Translations under genes and position numbers: made by a program | Shown: positions 8,071 through 18,100 of the stretch, piece after piece | How the letters are laid out: every line of letters begins with the position of its first letter | Position numbering within the stretch: the stretch's first letter is position 1 | The notes under the pieces: model-generated | What the model was told of the DNA's origin: nothing | The model's input: the letters and a program-made list of their open reading frames with translations, nothing else | Databases searched by the model: none | Assembly: GCA_044226485.1 (NCBI GenBank) | Contig: JBGAGY010000012.1 | Coordinates: forward strand, 62,001-126,000 | Source of the DNA: UBA6663 sp044226485 | GTDB lineage: Bacteria > Chloroflexota > Anaerolineae > Anaerolineales > UBA6663 | Length of the DNA stretch: 64,000 bases | Direction: 5' to 3'

Positions 8071-9516
8071 TCAGTTGCGGCGACGGATGGGCGATTTCTT
8101 GCGGCCCTTGTATGGCTCGACCTTGAGGACGTGCATCTGGCACTGGTCGTTCAGGAAGATGCGCGACTTGATGCGCGGATCGAGTTCCTTCTCGTCGGCC
8201 GAGGTGGTGAGCACGGTCGGCAGGCAGGCGTCCCAGCGGTGGTTGAAGACCTGGAAGAATCGATCGCGGAAGTAGCCGGCCGTGTTCAGCATCGGGCTGA
8301 CGTCGTCGATGACGAGGAAGTCGGCGCTGCGCAGCAACGACAGCGAGCGGCCGTTGCGCTCGTCGGTCTCGCGGTTGCCCGAGCGGAACAACTCCATCAG
8401 GTCCTGATACGTCACGAAGAACGCCGGGCGGCCGAAACCGGCCTGCGCATTGGCCATGGCCGACGCGATGTGGGTCTTGCCCGACGCATACGGGCCGACC
8501 AGCACGAACCAGCCCTGCGGGTCGTCGGCGTATTCGCGCGCGGCGCGGACCGCGGCCAGGAACAACTGACGGCCCTCACCGGTCAGATCGGTGCGCAGGT
8601 CGAGCGTCTCGAAGGTCTGGTTGCGATGCAGGCTGAGGGTCGACACCTCGGCGCCGCTCTTGGCGCCACCCGCGCGGTAGTCGGGCGCGTGGATGTGAAG
8701 CTGATAGACGAGGTTGATGTCACCCAGCCGGCTGCCGATGCGCGGCTCGAGATCTTCGAGGCGCTTGTTCGTGGTGATCACGGTCGGCAACTGAGCGTTG
8801 TACCGAGCGTTGAGCAACTGGTAGAGCTTCTCGACGGCCCAGGGCGTCGGGCTCTCGGTGCCCAGGTCGTCCAGGATCAAGAGCGGAGCATCGCGGATCT
8901 CTTCGAAACGCTGGCTGTACGTCTCGCCGGCCGCCGGGCTGTAGGCCTCGCGCAAATAGTCGAGCAGGTCCGGCGTGTTGAGAAAGAGCGCAGGTTTGCC
9001 GTCGTGCAGGCACTGGTTGGCGATCGCGGCTGCGAGATGCGTCTTGCCTGCGCCATAGCTGCCCATGAGCAATAGCCACTTTCGATCCGGCTCGTGCTCG
9101 TCGGGGCGCGCGGGGTTTTGGGCGAAGGCGCGGCAGCTCTCGAAGGCTTTGCGCAGTTGAGCCTGCACCACAGGGTCCGGGCTGGTGCCCGTCGGCATGA
9201 ACGTGTCGAAGGTCTTGTCGGCCAGCGATGCGATGTTGCTGTCGGTGCGCAGTCTGGCGGCGCGCTGCGCGAGAAGGGCGTCGGCCTGGCAACTGCAGAC
9301 CCGCACCTTGCCAAAGGCCGGATCGGTCATCGGGAGATCCGCGCCGCGGATGTAGCCGAGGCCGTGGCAGAGCGGGCAGTCGGGGTCTCCAAGGCCGACT
9401 TCGACGCGTCGGGCCGGCCGGGCGTCGGGGTTCATCCCGGCGAGACTATTCGTCTCGGCGGAGGTACCCGGTGTATCGGTTGGGATCTTCGGCAGGTGCT
9501 TTTTCAATTCGCTCAC
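8071..9516 (-). CDS. Helicase loader-like protein with two DnaC/DnaI-type AAA+ domains
   Basis: 481 aa. A Cys cluster (Cys47, Cys50, Cys74, Cys76) resembles the zinc site of DnaI. AAA+ domain 1 has Walker A GSYGAGKT (152-159) and Walker B LLILDDLGT (Asp216-217). AAA+ domain 2 has Walker A GPYASGKT (341-348) and Walker B LVIDDVS (Asp404-405). Normal DnaC/DnaI loaders carry one such domain. The GTG start at 9516 lies inside the 3' end of the DnaD-like gene (71-nt overlap) and follows GGGGAG. With DnaD and DnaB directly upstream, a role in loading the replicative helicase is very likely. Confidence 0.87.
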   Translation of the reverse strand: MSELKKHLPKIPTDTPGTSAETNSLAGMNPDARPARRVEVGLGDPDCPLCHGLGYIRGADLPMTDPAFGKVRVCSCQADALLAQRAARLRTDSNIASLADKTFDTFMPTGTSPDPVVQAQLRKAFESCRAFAQNPARPDEHEPDRKWLLLMGSYGAGKTHLAAAIANQCLHDGKPALFLNTPDLLDYLREAYSPAAGETYSQRFEEIRDAPLLILDDLGTESPTPWAVEKLYQLLNARYNAQLPTVITTNKRLEDLEPRIGSRLGDINLVYQLHIHAPDYRAGGAKSGAEVSTLSLHRNQTFETLDLRTDLTGEGRQLFLAAVRAAREYADDPQGWFVLVGPYASGKTHIASAMANAQAGFGRPAFFVTYQDLMELFRSGNRETDERNGRSLSLLRSADFLVIDDVSPMLNTAGYFRDRFFQVFNHRWDACLPTVLTTSADEKELDPRIKSRIFLNDQCQMHVLKVEPYKGRKKSPIRRRN

Positions 9517-10135
9517 GTGGGCTCCCCGAGCGCCGGCGCTCGAGCACGGCGAGGATGTAATTCAACTTGCGGATGTTGTTGCGCACCGCGACGTGGATGG
9601 CCTCTTCGATCCAGTCGCCGGGGTACGTGGCCATGATGTCGCGCAGGCTTTCGGCGATCATGGGCGTCAGCGGGCCGATGTTCTGCTCATACAGCACGAA
9701 GACGTTGGCGCGCACATGGCTGAGCGTCAGCCCGCCTTCGCTCTCGCCGGGCCGCCAGGCGCTGCCCAACCCCTCGACCGAGACCCGTCCGCCTGGCGAG
9801 TTCAGGAAGAACAGGTCCTGAGTGCCCTGATCGTCTTCGATCTCGACCCGCAGGAACGTGCCGCGTGCGACGGCGCGCTCGAGGGCATCGTCGAGGCGCT
9901 CTTGCGCCTGCCGCGGCGACGGCGACAACCCGGTCAGCAGATCCTCGTCGCCGGCGAAGTCGTCACGGCGCAGGAACTTGTGCTCGCCGGTCAGGCGCGC
10001 GAACCGCCACAGCCCGTACAGCGTCACCTTCAGCTCGCCGACATGATCGATGATCGGCAGCAACTCGGCGAAGAACGCCTCGGGCAGCCCGGTCGTTGGG
10101 CCGTCATCGGATGGGAAGCCGGAGAAACCCTTCAT
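9446..10135 (-). CDS. DnaD-domain replication protein
   Basis: 229 aa. The N-terminal half is a winged-helix-like region. The C-terminal half (about 140-200) matches the DnaD/DnaB2 domain, ending in WIEEAIHVAVRNNIRKLNYILAVLERR, where the conserved W-x7-A-x6-NWxYI-type pattern reads as KLNYI. DnaD proteins remodel DNA and recruit the helicase and loader at origins. It lies between dnaB and the loader gene and overlaps the loader by 71 nt. No Shine-Dalgarno sequence is seen; the ATG is preceded directly by a heptad repeat, so the exact start is uncertain. Confidence 0.82.
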   Translation of the reverse strand: MKGFSGFPSDDGPTTGLPEAFFAELLPIIDHVGELKVTLYGLWRFARLTGEHKFLRRDDFAGDEDLLTGLSPSPRQAQERLDDALERAVARGTFLRVEIEDDQGTQDLFFLNSPGGRVSVEGLGSAWRPGESEGGLTLSHVRANVFVLYEQNIGPLTPMIAESLRDIMATYPGDWIEEAIHVAVRNNIRKLNYILAVLERRRSGSPRERIEKAPAEDPNRYTGYLRRDE

Positions 10136-10143
10136 CAATGGTC

Positions 10144-10185
10144 ATTGGTGATTGGCTACTGAGGGAACAATAGCCAACAACCAAT
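10144..10185. repeat. Heptad repeat hairpin (ATTGGYN family) between dnaB and the DnaD-like gene
   Basis: Arms 10144-10158 and 10171-10185 pair at 13 of 15 positions. Units are ATTGGTG/ATTGGCT, period 7. The stem lies 1 nt before the dnaB stop codon and covers the region upstream of the DnaD-like start. Confidence 0.75.
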
Positions 10186-10186
10186 C

Positions 10187-11821
10187 TCAATAGTCTCGCA
10201 GGTCCACTCTGGCGGCGTTTTCAAACTTGGCCAGCTTGTCCAAAAAGACGAGCTCGACGCCGGAGTGGGTGGGGCCGTTGCGGTGCTTGGCGACGATGAT
10301 CTCGGCGATGCCGGCCTTGCCCGTGCCTTCGCGCTCCGGGTCGGGCCGGTGGATGAACATGACGATGTCGGCGTCCTGCTCGAGCGAGCCGGATTCGCGC
10401 AGGTCGGAGAGCATCGGGCGCTTGTCCTGCCGTTGCTCGACCGCGCGCGACAGCTGGGCGCCGGTGAGCAGCGGCACGTTGAGCTCGCGGGCCAGTTGCT
10501 TGAGGTGACGCGAAATGTACGACACCTCTTGCACGCGGTTGTCGCGCATCTTGCCCTCGCCCTGCATCAGCTGCAGATAGTCGACGAGGACGAGATCGAG
10601 GCCGTGCTCCTGCTGGATGCGCCGGCATTTGGCGCGCAGTTGCAGCGGCGTCAGCGACGGCGTGTCGTCGAGGTAGATCGGCAGATCGCTGAGGACGTCG
10701 GTGGCGTGAGCGAAGAGCTGCAACTCGTCGTCGCGCAACTGACCGAGGCGCAGGCGCTGGGCGTCGATGCCCGTCTCCTGCGACATGAGGCGCTGCACGA
10801 GCTGCTCGTTGCCCATTTCGAGCGAGAAGATCGCGACGCGCTTGCGGTGCAGTTGGGCCGCGTTCTTGGCCAGGCTGAGCATGAAGCCCGTTTTGCCGGA
10901 ACCCGGGCGGCCGGCGATGATCAGCAGGTCCGACTTCTGAAGGCCGCCGAGCACCTTGTCGAGGTCGTGGAAGCCGGTCGGGACGCCGAAAAGCTCGCCG
11001 CGATGCTCGAGGCGGTACTCGACCTGCGCGTAGTAATCGCGCAGGACCTCGCCGATCGGCTTGAAGTCCTTGGTCTGGTTCCGCTCGCTGACGGCGAAGA
11101 CGGCGACCTCGGCCGCGTTGACCACGTCGGCGACGTCGCGCTCGTCGGCGTAGGCCAGCTTGGCGATCTCCGACGCGGCCTCGATCAGGCGCCGGCGCGT
11201 GGCATCGCGCTGGACGATGCGCGCATAACCCTCGGCGTGGATCGACGTCGGCACCGCGGTGACCAGCTGGGTCAGATAGGCCTGGCCGCCGGCCTCGTCG
11301 AGCTGGTTGTGGCGCTCGAGCTCGCGCGCCACGGTGAGGACGTCGAGCGGCTGACGCGACTCGTTGAGCGCGATGAAGGCGTTCCAGATCCAGCGATGCT
11401 TGACGAGGTAGAAGTCCTCGGGCTGCAGGTACGGGATCTCGAACAGGGCTTCGCTGTTGATCAGGATCGAGCCGAGCACGGCCTGCTCGGCCTCGGCCGA
11501 GTACATGGCGATCGTGCTGCCGGGCAGCGAGGCCATGGCCGAGATGTTGCCGTTGGCCCCGCCGTAATCGCCGTTGCGGCCCGAGCCGTTCGGCCGGTTT
11601 CCATCGGCGCTGTCGCCTGCGCCGCGATCGCGGTCACGGCGCGCGAAGCCCTCGCGCGGTTGAGCAAGGGGTGCCGGCGGCGTCGACGGGCCAGCTTCAG
11701 ACTCCTCGGAGCCGAAATCGTCGGACGACCAGCCTTCATCGCTGGGCGGCGGCGCTTCGGGCTCAGGCGGAATCGTTCCAGGCTCAGGGGCCTGGGTGGG
11801 CATCTCGGCTTGTTCGGTCAT
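10187..11821 (-). CDS. dnaB: Replicative DNA helicase DnaB
   Basis: 544 aa. Residues 1-105 are a low-complexity Pro/Glu/Gly/Asn-rich extension not present in typical DnaB (about 450 aa). The helical N-terminal domain follows (MYSAEAEQAVLGSIL from about 106), then the RecA-like motor with Walker A GRPGSGKT (304-311), LVLVDYLQLM and the C-terminal LSDLRESGSLEQDAD segment. No intein interrupts it. DnaB is the ring helicase of the replication fork. It is followed at once by the DnaD-like and loader genes, forming a replication-initiation operon. Confidence 0.96.
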   Translation of the reverse strand: MTEQAEMPTQAPEPGTIPPEPEAPPPSDEGWSSDDFGSEESEAGPSTPPAPLAQPREGFARRDRDRGAGDSADGNRPNGSGRNGDYGGANGNISAMASLPGSTIAMYSAEAEQAVLGSILINSEALFEIPYLQPEDFYLVKHRWIWNAFIALNESRQPLDVLTVARELERHNQLDEAGGQAYLTQLVTAVPTSIHAEGYARIVQRDATRRRLIEAASEIAKLAYADERDVADVVNAAEVAVFAVSERNQTKDFKPIGEVLRDYYAQVEYRLEHRGELFGVPTGFHDLDKVLGGLQKSDLLIIAGRPGSGKTGFMLSLAKNAAQLHRKRVAIFSLEMGNEQLVQRLMSQETGIDAQRLRLGQLRDDELQLFAHATDVLSDLPIYLDDTPSLTPLQLRAKCRRIQQEHGLDLVLVDYLQLMQGEGKMRDNRVQEVSYISRHLKQLARELNVPLLTGAQLSRAVEQRQDKRPMLSDLRESGSLEQDADIVMFIHRPDPEREGTGKAGIAEIIVAKHRNGPTHSGVELVFLDKLAKFENAARVDLRDY

Positions 11822-11962
11822 GCGGGATTGGATGGCTATTCTAGCAGCACAGGTCCCGGGCGGTTCCTAAAGTTTTCGGCCAGGAACGATAGAAAACCAT
11901 TTTGGGCGGATGATGCGGATACTGACAGTTCAATCCGTGTCATCCGTGGCAGGCATCTTCCC

Positions 11963-11994
11963 GAAAAGAAAAAGGCCGGAGCAGCGCTCCGGCC
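11963..11994 (-). terminator. Intrinsic terminator of the bifunctional-nuclease-domain gene
   Basis: Nine-bp stem GGCCGGAGC/GCTCCGGCC with an AGC/GCT loop; on the minus strand it is followed by TTTTTCTTTTC. It ends transcription of the 12020-12541 gene before dnaB. Just upstream, about 11930-11951, lies a lone fragment of the family D repeat (CCGTGTCATCCGTGGCA). Confidence 0.88.
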
Positions 11995-12019
11995 TTCGAA
12001 AGCAAAGGTGCTGCGGTGG

Positions 12020-12541
12020 TCAGTCGTCTTTGCCGCCGCGTTTTGGGTTGTCGAGATCGTCCATGTCGAGCGAGTCGAGGAAGTCGGCGAAAGCGTCGAG
12101 CTTGGTCGACGCGTCTCCGGCGGCGCCCTCTTCACCCACTTCTTCTTCGGGCTGGACGGCTTTCTCCATCACGGCTTCGCTGACATAGATCGGCACGCGC
12201 ACCCGCACGGCCAACGCCAACGCGTCGCTCGGGCGAGAGTCGATCTCGATCGTCTGCCCGTTGACGTCGATCACGATCTTGGCGTAAAAGACCTCGTTCT
12301 TCAGGTCTGAAATGACGATTTGCTCGACGGAGCCGCCCAGGTCGGTGATGATCGATTTCATCAGGTCGTGCGACAACGGCCGCGGAACCTCGACCTCCTG
12401 CAGCGTGACCGTGATGGCATCGGCCTCGCAAGGTCCGATCCAAATCGGCAAATAACGCTCGCCGGAGGTGTCCTTGAGGATCACCACCCGATGCTGGGAC
12501 ATCAGGCTTACTCGGATGCTGTCGATCGTGACTTCTACCAT
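12020..12541 (-). CDS. Bifunctional nuclease (BFN/DUF151) domain protein
   Basis: 173 aa. The BFN domain spans about residues 1-135: MVEVTIDSIRVS, RYLPIWIGPCEADAI, RPLSHDLMKSII and SRPSDALALAVRVRVPIYV are its standard landmarks. An acidic tail follows. Family members have been reported to have DNase/RNase activity, but the role of most bacterial copies is unknown. I start at the ATG at 12541, where homology begins, rather than nine codons earlier. It is monocistronic with its own terminator. Confidence 0.9.
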   Translation of the reverse strand: MVEVTIDSIRVSLMSQHRVVILKDTSGERYLPIWIGPCEADAITVTLQEVEVPRPLSHDLMKSIITDLGGSVEQIVISDLKNEVFYAKIVIDVNGQTIEIDSRPSDALALAVRVRVPIYVSEAVMEKAVQPEEEVGEEGAAGDASTKLDAFADFLDSLDMDDLDNPKRGGKDD

Positions 12542-12663
12542 GGGCCCTTGTGTATGGTGGCCAAACAAATCTTCACGCCATTCAACCCAAAGATTGTAGC
12601 ACAGCCGTGCCTCCGACGGCGGGGTGCCTAATCGAACAGATGTATGAGATAGATTAAGGCCGA

Positions 12664-12694
12664 TTGACTCCTGGGGTGCGGCCTTTGTTAGAAT
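12664..12694 (+). promoter_or_regulatory. Probable ppk promoter
   Basis: TTGACT (12664-12669) and TTAGAA/TAGAAT (12688-12694), spacing 18-19 bp. The ATG is 9 nt after the -10 box, so the mRNA would have almost no leader. Confidence 0.5.
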
Positions 12695-12703
12695 GACGGC
12701 ACT

Positions 12704-14944
12704 ATGGCCAACTCCACGCGCCTCTCCCGAGCCGGTCGGTCCGCCAAGAACGGCTCGTCAAAACCGGCCCCCGCGCCCGTGAAGCCGTTGGAGGAGGCGC
12801 CTGCCGAGGGCGAGCCGGCCGCCGCGATACCGCAGGGGCTCGACCTCGACGACCCAAGGCTGTACCTCAACCGTGAGATCAGCATGCTGGAGTTCTTCCG
12901 GCGCGTGCTGGAAGAAGCTCGGGACACGTCCAACCCGCCGCTCGAACGCGCCAAGTTCCTGGCGATCGTCGGCTCGAACATGGACGAGTTCTTCATGGTG
13001 CGAGTAGCCGGCCTGAAGCAGCAGGTCAAGGCCGGCGTGATCGACCCGACCGACGAGCAGACGCCGGCCGAGCAACTGGCGGCCATCCGCAAGGTCGTGG
13101 TCTCGCTGATGCAGGAGGCTCGCCAGAGTTGGGCGCGCGAACTGCGACCTCAACTGTCCGAGCAGGGCATCTACGTGCTCGACTACGCCGAGCTCACGCC
13201 CAACCAGCGGCGCAAGGTCGAGGCCTACTTCCACGAGATCGTCTTCCCGGTGCTGACGCCGCTTGCCTTCGACCCGGGCCGGCCGTTCCCTCACATTTCC
13301 AATCTGAGCCTGAACCTGGCCGTCCTGATTCGCGGACGCGACGGCGAGGAACGCTTCGCGCGCGTCAAGGTGCCGAACACGCTGCCGCGGCTCGTGCCGA
13401 TCAAACGCAGCTCGGGCGCGACGCGCAAAGACGGCACCGTGCCGCGCGAACACTACTTCGTCTGGCTCGACCAGGTGATCGCGGCCAACCTGAACCTGCT
13501 CTTCCCGGGCATGGAGATCGTCGAGGCACATCCTTTCCATGTGACCCGCGACGCCGACATCATCATCCAGGAGCTCGAGGCCGAAGACCTGCTCGAGACG
13601 ATGGAGGAGAGCGTTCGTCAGCGGCGCTTCGGCTCCGTGGTGCGCGTGCAGGTGACCACGCGCATGCCCGAGCGCATGCGCGATATCCTGCTGGAAAACC
13701 TTGAGGTCACGTCGCTCGATCTGTACTCCGGCGAGGATCCGATCGACCTCAGCCGGCTGATGGGCCTGTACGGCGTCGACAGGTACGACCTGAAGGATCC
13801 GTCGTTCGTGCCGACCACGCCGCCCGGCTTGCGTGAGGCCTTGCACGACGGCGATATCTTCAGCGCGATCCGGCAGGGCGACATCCTGCTGCATCACCCC
13901 TACGATTCGTTCAACCCGGTGCTGCAGTTCCTGCAGTCGGCGGCCAACGACGATGACGTGCTGGCCATCAAGCAGACGCTGTACCGCGTGGGGCGCAACT
14001 CACCGGTGGTCGAGGCGCTGCTCGAGGCGATCGAGAACGACAAGCAGGTGGCCGCGCTGGTCGAACTCAAAGCGCGCTTCGACGAAGAGAGCAACATCGG
14101 CTGGGCGAAGCGCTTGGAAGCCGAGGGCGTCCACGTGGTTTACGGCCTTCCGGGCCTGAAGACGCACTCGAAGGTCTCAATGGTGGTGCGCAAAGAGGGC
14201 ACGGGCATCCGCCGCTACGTGCACCTGGCCACCGGCAATTACAACCCGGTGACGGCCGGCATCTACACCGACCTCGGCCTGTTCACGGCCGACGACGAGA
14301 TCGGCGCCGACACCACGGATCTGTTCAATTACCTGACTGGCTATTCGGCCAAGTCCGAGTACCGCAAACTGCTCGTGGCACCGATCAACCTGCGCGCCCG
14401 TATGCAGGATCTGATCTGCCGCGAGATCGAGTTCGCGCAGCAGGGCAAGCCGGCGCGTCTGATCTTCAAGATGAACGCCCTGGTCGACAAGCCGATGATC
14501 AAGCTGCTCTACGCAGCCTCACGCGCGGGCGTGCAGATCGACCTGATCGTGCGCAGCATCTGCTGTCTGAGGCCCGGCATCGTGGGCCTGAGCGAAAACA
14601 TCCGCGTGCGCAGCATCGTCGGGCGATTCCTCGAGCACAGCCGCATCTACTGGTTCGGCAACGACGGCCGGCCCGAGATCTTCGTGGGCAGCGCCGATCT
14701 GATGCCCCGCAACATCGACCGGCGCGTCGAGGTGCTCTTCCCGATCGACGACGCCCGCCTGGTCAAGAGCATCTACGACGACATTTTGGCGGTCTATCTG
14801 GCCGACAACGCCAAAACTCGCGCGCTCAAGGCCGACGGCAGCTACGTCAGAGTGGAGCCGGGGCCGGATTCGCCGGTTTTGAACGCGCAATCCATCCTCC
14901 TCAAGGGCCGTCCCGCGTCAGCTACCCAGCCGGCCACCGACTGA
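12704..14944 (+). CDS. ppk1: Polyphosphate kinase 1
   Basis: 746 aa. A disordered Pro/Ala-rich N-terminus (1-45) is followed by the PPK1 N domain (YLNREISMLEFFRRVLEEA), head domain and the two PLD-like catalytic domains. The autophosphorylated His lies in VHLATGNYNP (about His507) and the second catalytic His in LEHSRIYWFGND (about His645). KTHSKVSMVVRKE is also diagnostic. The enzyme makes polyphosphate from ATP reversibly at the membrane. It stands alone; no exopolyphosphatase gene is adjacent. No Shine-Dalgarno sequence is seen, in line with the very short leader implied by the promoter. Confidence 0.97.
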   Translation: MANSTRLSRAGRSAKNGSSKPAPAPVKPLEEAPAEGEPAAAIPQGLDLDDPRLYLNREISMLEFFRRVLEEARDTSNPPLERAKFLAIVGSNMDEFFMVRVAGLKQQVKAGVIDPTDEQTPAEQLAAIRKVVVSLMQEARQSWARELRPQLSEQGIYVLDYAELTPNQRRKVEAYFHEIVFPVLTPLAFDPGRPFPHISNLSLNLAVLIRGRDGEERFARVKVPNTLPRLVPIKRSSGATRKDGTVPREHYFVWLDQVIAANLNLLFPGMEIVEAHPFHVTRDADIIIQELEAEDLLETMEESVRQRRFGSVVRVQVTTRMPERMRDILLENLEVTSLDLYSGEDPIDLSRLMGLYGVDRYDLKDPSFVPTTPPGLREALHDGDIFSAIRQGDILLHHPYDSFNPVLQFLQSAANDDDVLAIKQTLYRVGRNSPVVEALLEAIENDKQVAALVELKARFDEESNIGWAKRLEAEGVHVVYGLPGLKTHSKVSMVVRKEGTGIRRYVHLATGNYNPVTAGIYTDLGLFTADDEIGADTTDLFNYLTGYSAKSEYRKLLVAPINLRARMQDLICREIEFAQQGKPARLIFKMNALVDKPMIKLLYAASRAGVQIDLIVRSICCLRPGIVGLSENIRVRSIVGRFLEHSRIYWFGNDGRPEIFVGSADLMPRNIDRRVEVLFPIDDARLVKSIYDDILAVYLADNAKTRALKADGSYVRVEPGPDSPVLNAQSILLKGRPASATQPATD

Positions 14945-15148
14945 CCCCTCAACTTTCGGTAAGCTGTTATCCCCGCTTTACGGCGCATTGACCCGTTCTT
15001 TACGGACTCGGGCGATCTGATTCGATTACAACTTAATTGGTGACCAAACCATAGATCGCGGAGAAGGGAGCCGCTGGAGGATGGGGCGCCCCCGCGTTGC
15101 TGCGTATCGGCCGAGACATTTTCCGGCGGAAGCGAGCGAGGCAAGACT

Positions 15149-18100
15149 ATGAAGCGCTTACTGCACACAATCGACTCAGCCGCGGCCGGTGATCCGCCGG
15201 CACGGCGAGGAGTGCTCCTTGCGCTTTCTCGGTCGCTACTCGTCGTCATGCTGAGTGCCGCGATCGCCGGCTTCGTTTTGAATACGGGTTGGATCACGCT
15301 GGCGGGCGCGGGAGCGCTGGCTGCCGTGTGCGTGGCCGCCGAAATCGTCACGCGGCGCGGCGCTTACGGTGCGGCCGCCGCCCTGCTTCAGGGCGCCGTC
15401 CTGAGCGCCTGCGTTGGCGCCCAGGCGGTTTTGGGCGGCATCGACACCGCGCTGACGCTTGCCATGGCCGCGATCGTCATCGGCATCGGGATGAGCGGGC
15501 CGACCCTCACGGGCCGTTACCGACGCTGGGGGATCCTCTCGGCGGCCGCCGCGGCCGCCGGTGTGTGGCTGGTGCGGGCCGAGTTCCCGTCGCCTGACCT
15601 GACCATCACCGTCGCGCGTGGAGCTGCCGATGCGCTCTGCGGCCTTGGCATCGCCGTCGGGCTGATCGTCTTGATCCGCACCTGGTCCGCCTACGATCTG
15701 AATTCGAAACTGATCGCGGCGTTCGGCGGGGTCGTGGTCGTGGCGGTCGGTGTGTCGGCCGGCACCCATTTCGTCTCGAGTGTTCAGACCGAGGCCTCGG
15801 ATGCCATGATCACGCTGCGCGCGACGGCAGGCGAACTATCCCGCACGGCCGGCGAGCGATTGCTGGGTTTCAGGCGCACGCTCACCGCGTATGCCGAAGG
15901 CGCCGGGCTGCCCGAGCAGATCGACAGGCTCAGCCAGGCGACCCTCGACCCGGCGCTCTCGGACGCCGAACGCGCGGCGTTGATCGACACGTTCGACAAG
16001 CAATGGCGCGCTGCCGATGCCCGCGACGACAACACCGATCCCCTCGTTGAGGCTGGGCTCAACAGCGATCTCGCGAGCAGCTTGCGGCAGATGTTGGTGG
16101 ACTTCCCGGCTGCCGTCGAGATGTTTGTGACCGATCGCTATGGCGCGCTCGTCGCGACCACCGGGCGGACGTCGGACTTCATGCAGGCTGACGAGACGTG
16201 GTGGCAGAAGGCGTACGCCGACGGCCAGGGCAGCACGTACATCGGCGAGCCGGAACTCGACGCCAGCACCGGCGTGATCGCCGTGAACATCGCGGTGCCC
16301 GTCCGCGGAACGGACGGGCAGATCGTGGGCATCCTGCGCGGCACGTACGACCTGATGGGGGTCGCGCGGCTGCTCAACGACAAGCGCGAAGGCTACGCGT
16401 ATCACATCTTCATCCTCCTTGAGTCGAACGAGTTGATCAACACCTACGACGGCGCGGTCGAAGAGCCGCCTGCGGGGTTCGCTGAGATGGCGACGAACCG
16501 GCCGACAGAGGGCGATGTGATCGCCTTCGCCGATCGTCCGCGTCGAACTGTGGTGACGCCGTTCACGTCGTCTTCGTCCGAGGCGGCCGAGCTCGTGCCC
16601 CTGCACTGGAAGCTGGTGGTCGCCAGGGATCAGCAGCCTGAGGTACAGCGGATCGCGTCGAGCGTTGACGCGGCCCTGTTGGGCGGCGCCCTGGCGCTTG
16701 TGCTTTCGGCGTTCGCGGGCCTTGCTGCTGCGACGCTGCTCACGCGCCCGATCTCGAGGCTGGCGAAGGCCGCGGAGCACATCGCCGCCACTGGTGATCT
16801 GAACACCCAGGTGAAATGCGGCTCGCAGGACGAGATCGGACACCTGGCGATGGCCTGGGCCGCGGTGCTGGAGCATCTACGAGGCATGAGCACCGTCGCC
16901 GAGGAACTGGCGATGGGGCACCTGAACGTGGTCGTCACGCCGCGATCGAGCGAGGATCAGCTCGGCAACGCGTTCGAGAGGTTGGTGAATCAACAGCGCG
17001 GCATGTTGCTCGAACTTCGGCGCGGCATCCACACCCTTGACGAATCCTCGCGTGCCCTGAATGCGGCGGCTCAATCATCTGATCAGACGACCCGGCTGAT
17101 CGCTGAAGGCATGGAGCAGTTCGCGGAGGGCGCGTCGCGGCAGAGCGCGTCGGCCACGCACACAGCCGAGACTATGGAGCAGATGCGGCGCGCCATCGAC
17201 GGCGTCGCCCAGGGCGCCCAGGAGCAGTCATCGGCCGTATCACGCGCGGCAGCGCTCGTGATCAAGATGAACGACAGCCTCGGCACCGTCATGGAGACGC
17301 TTGTCGACAACTCGCTCTCCGCCTCGGGCACCGTCGACACGGCGCGCGATGGCGTGAACCAGGTCGAGCTAACGCTGAACGGCATGAAGGACATCCATGG
17401 CCGGATGCGCGAGGCCGCGAGCAAGATGCAGTTGCTCGGAGCCAGCTCCGAACAGGTGACGGCCATGGCGGACACGATCGCCGATATCGCCGATCAGACC
17501 AACCTGCTGGCGCTCAATGCAGCCATCGAAGCCGCTCGGGCCGGTGAGCACGGTCGCGGCTTCGCGGTCGTGGCTGTCGAGATCCGCAAACTGGCCGAAC
17601 AATCCGCGAGCGCGGCTCACGAAATCGAGTCGACAGTGCGCCAGATCCAGGCGAGCCTGAGGGAAGTCGCTATGGCGATGACGAACGCCAACCAGGCCGT
17701 GGAGTCTGAAGTGGAGCGTGCCGGCGCCGCCGGGGCCGCGCTGCAGAAGATCCTGGGCGCCGTCGATAGCGTGCGCGCGCGCCTTGACGAGACCCTGACG
17801 GTGGCCGATCAGGCTTCGAAGGACGCGAACAGCCTCGGCTCCGAAATGGACACCGTCTCGGCGGTCGTCGAAGAGAACACGGCCGTCACCGAAGAGATGG
17901 CGGCCGGTGCGAACGAGATCAACGGCGCCATCAAAGAGATGGCGGTCGTCAACGTCGAAAGTGGAGCCTCCGCGCAGGAGATCCAGATGGCCACGGCCGA
18001 CATGGCCGCTCAGGTCGCCCAGGTGTCGAGCTCGGCCGAGCAACTTCAGCGACTGAGCCAGGGCCTGCAGACCCTGATCGATCGTTTCGTCCACGACAAC

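Noticed and set aside
10265..12310. 681-codon open frame antisense to dnaB
   Set aside because: It runs across two genes and a terminator and has shadow composition.
15050..15148. Riboswitch before the chemoreceptor gene
   Set aside because: The GC-rich leader has local pairing but I could not match any known riboswitch core.
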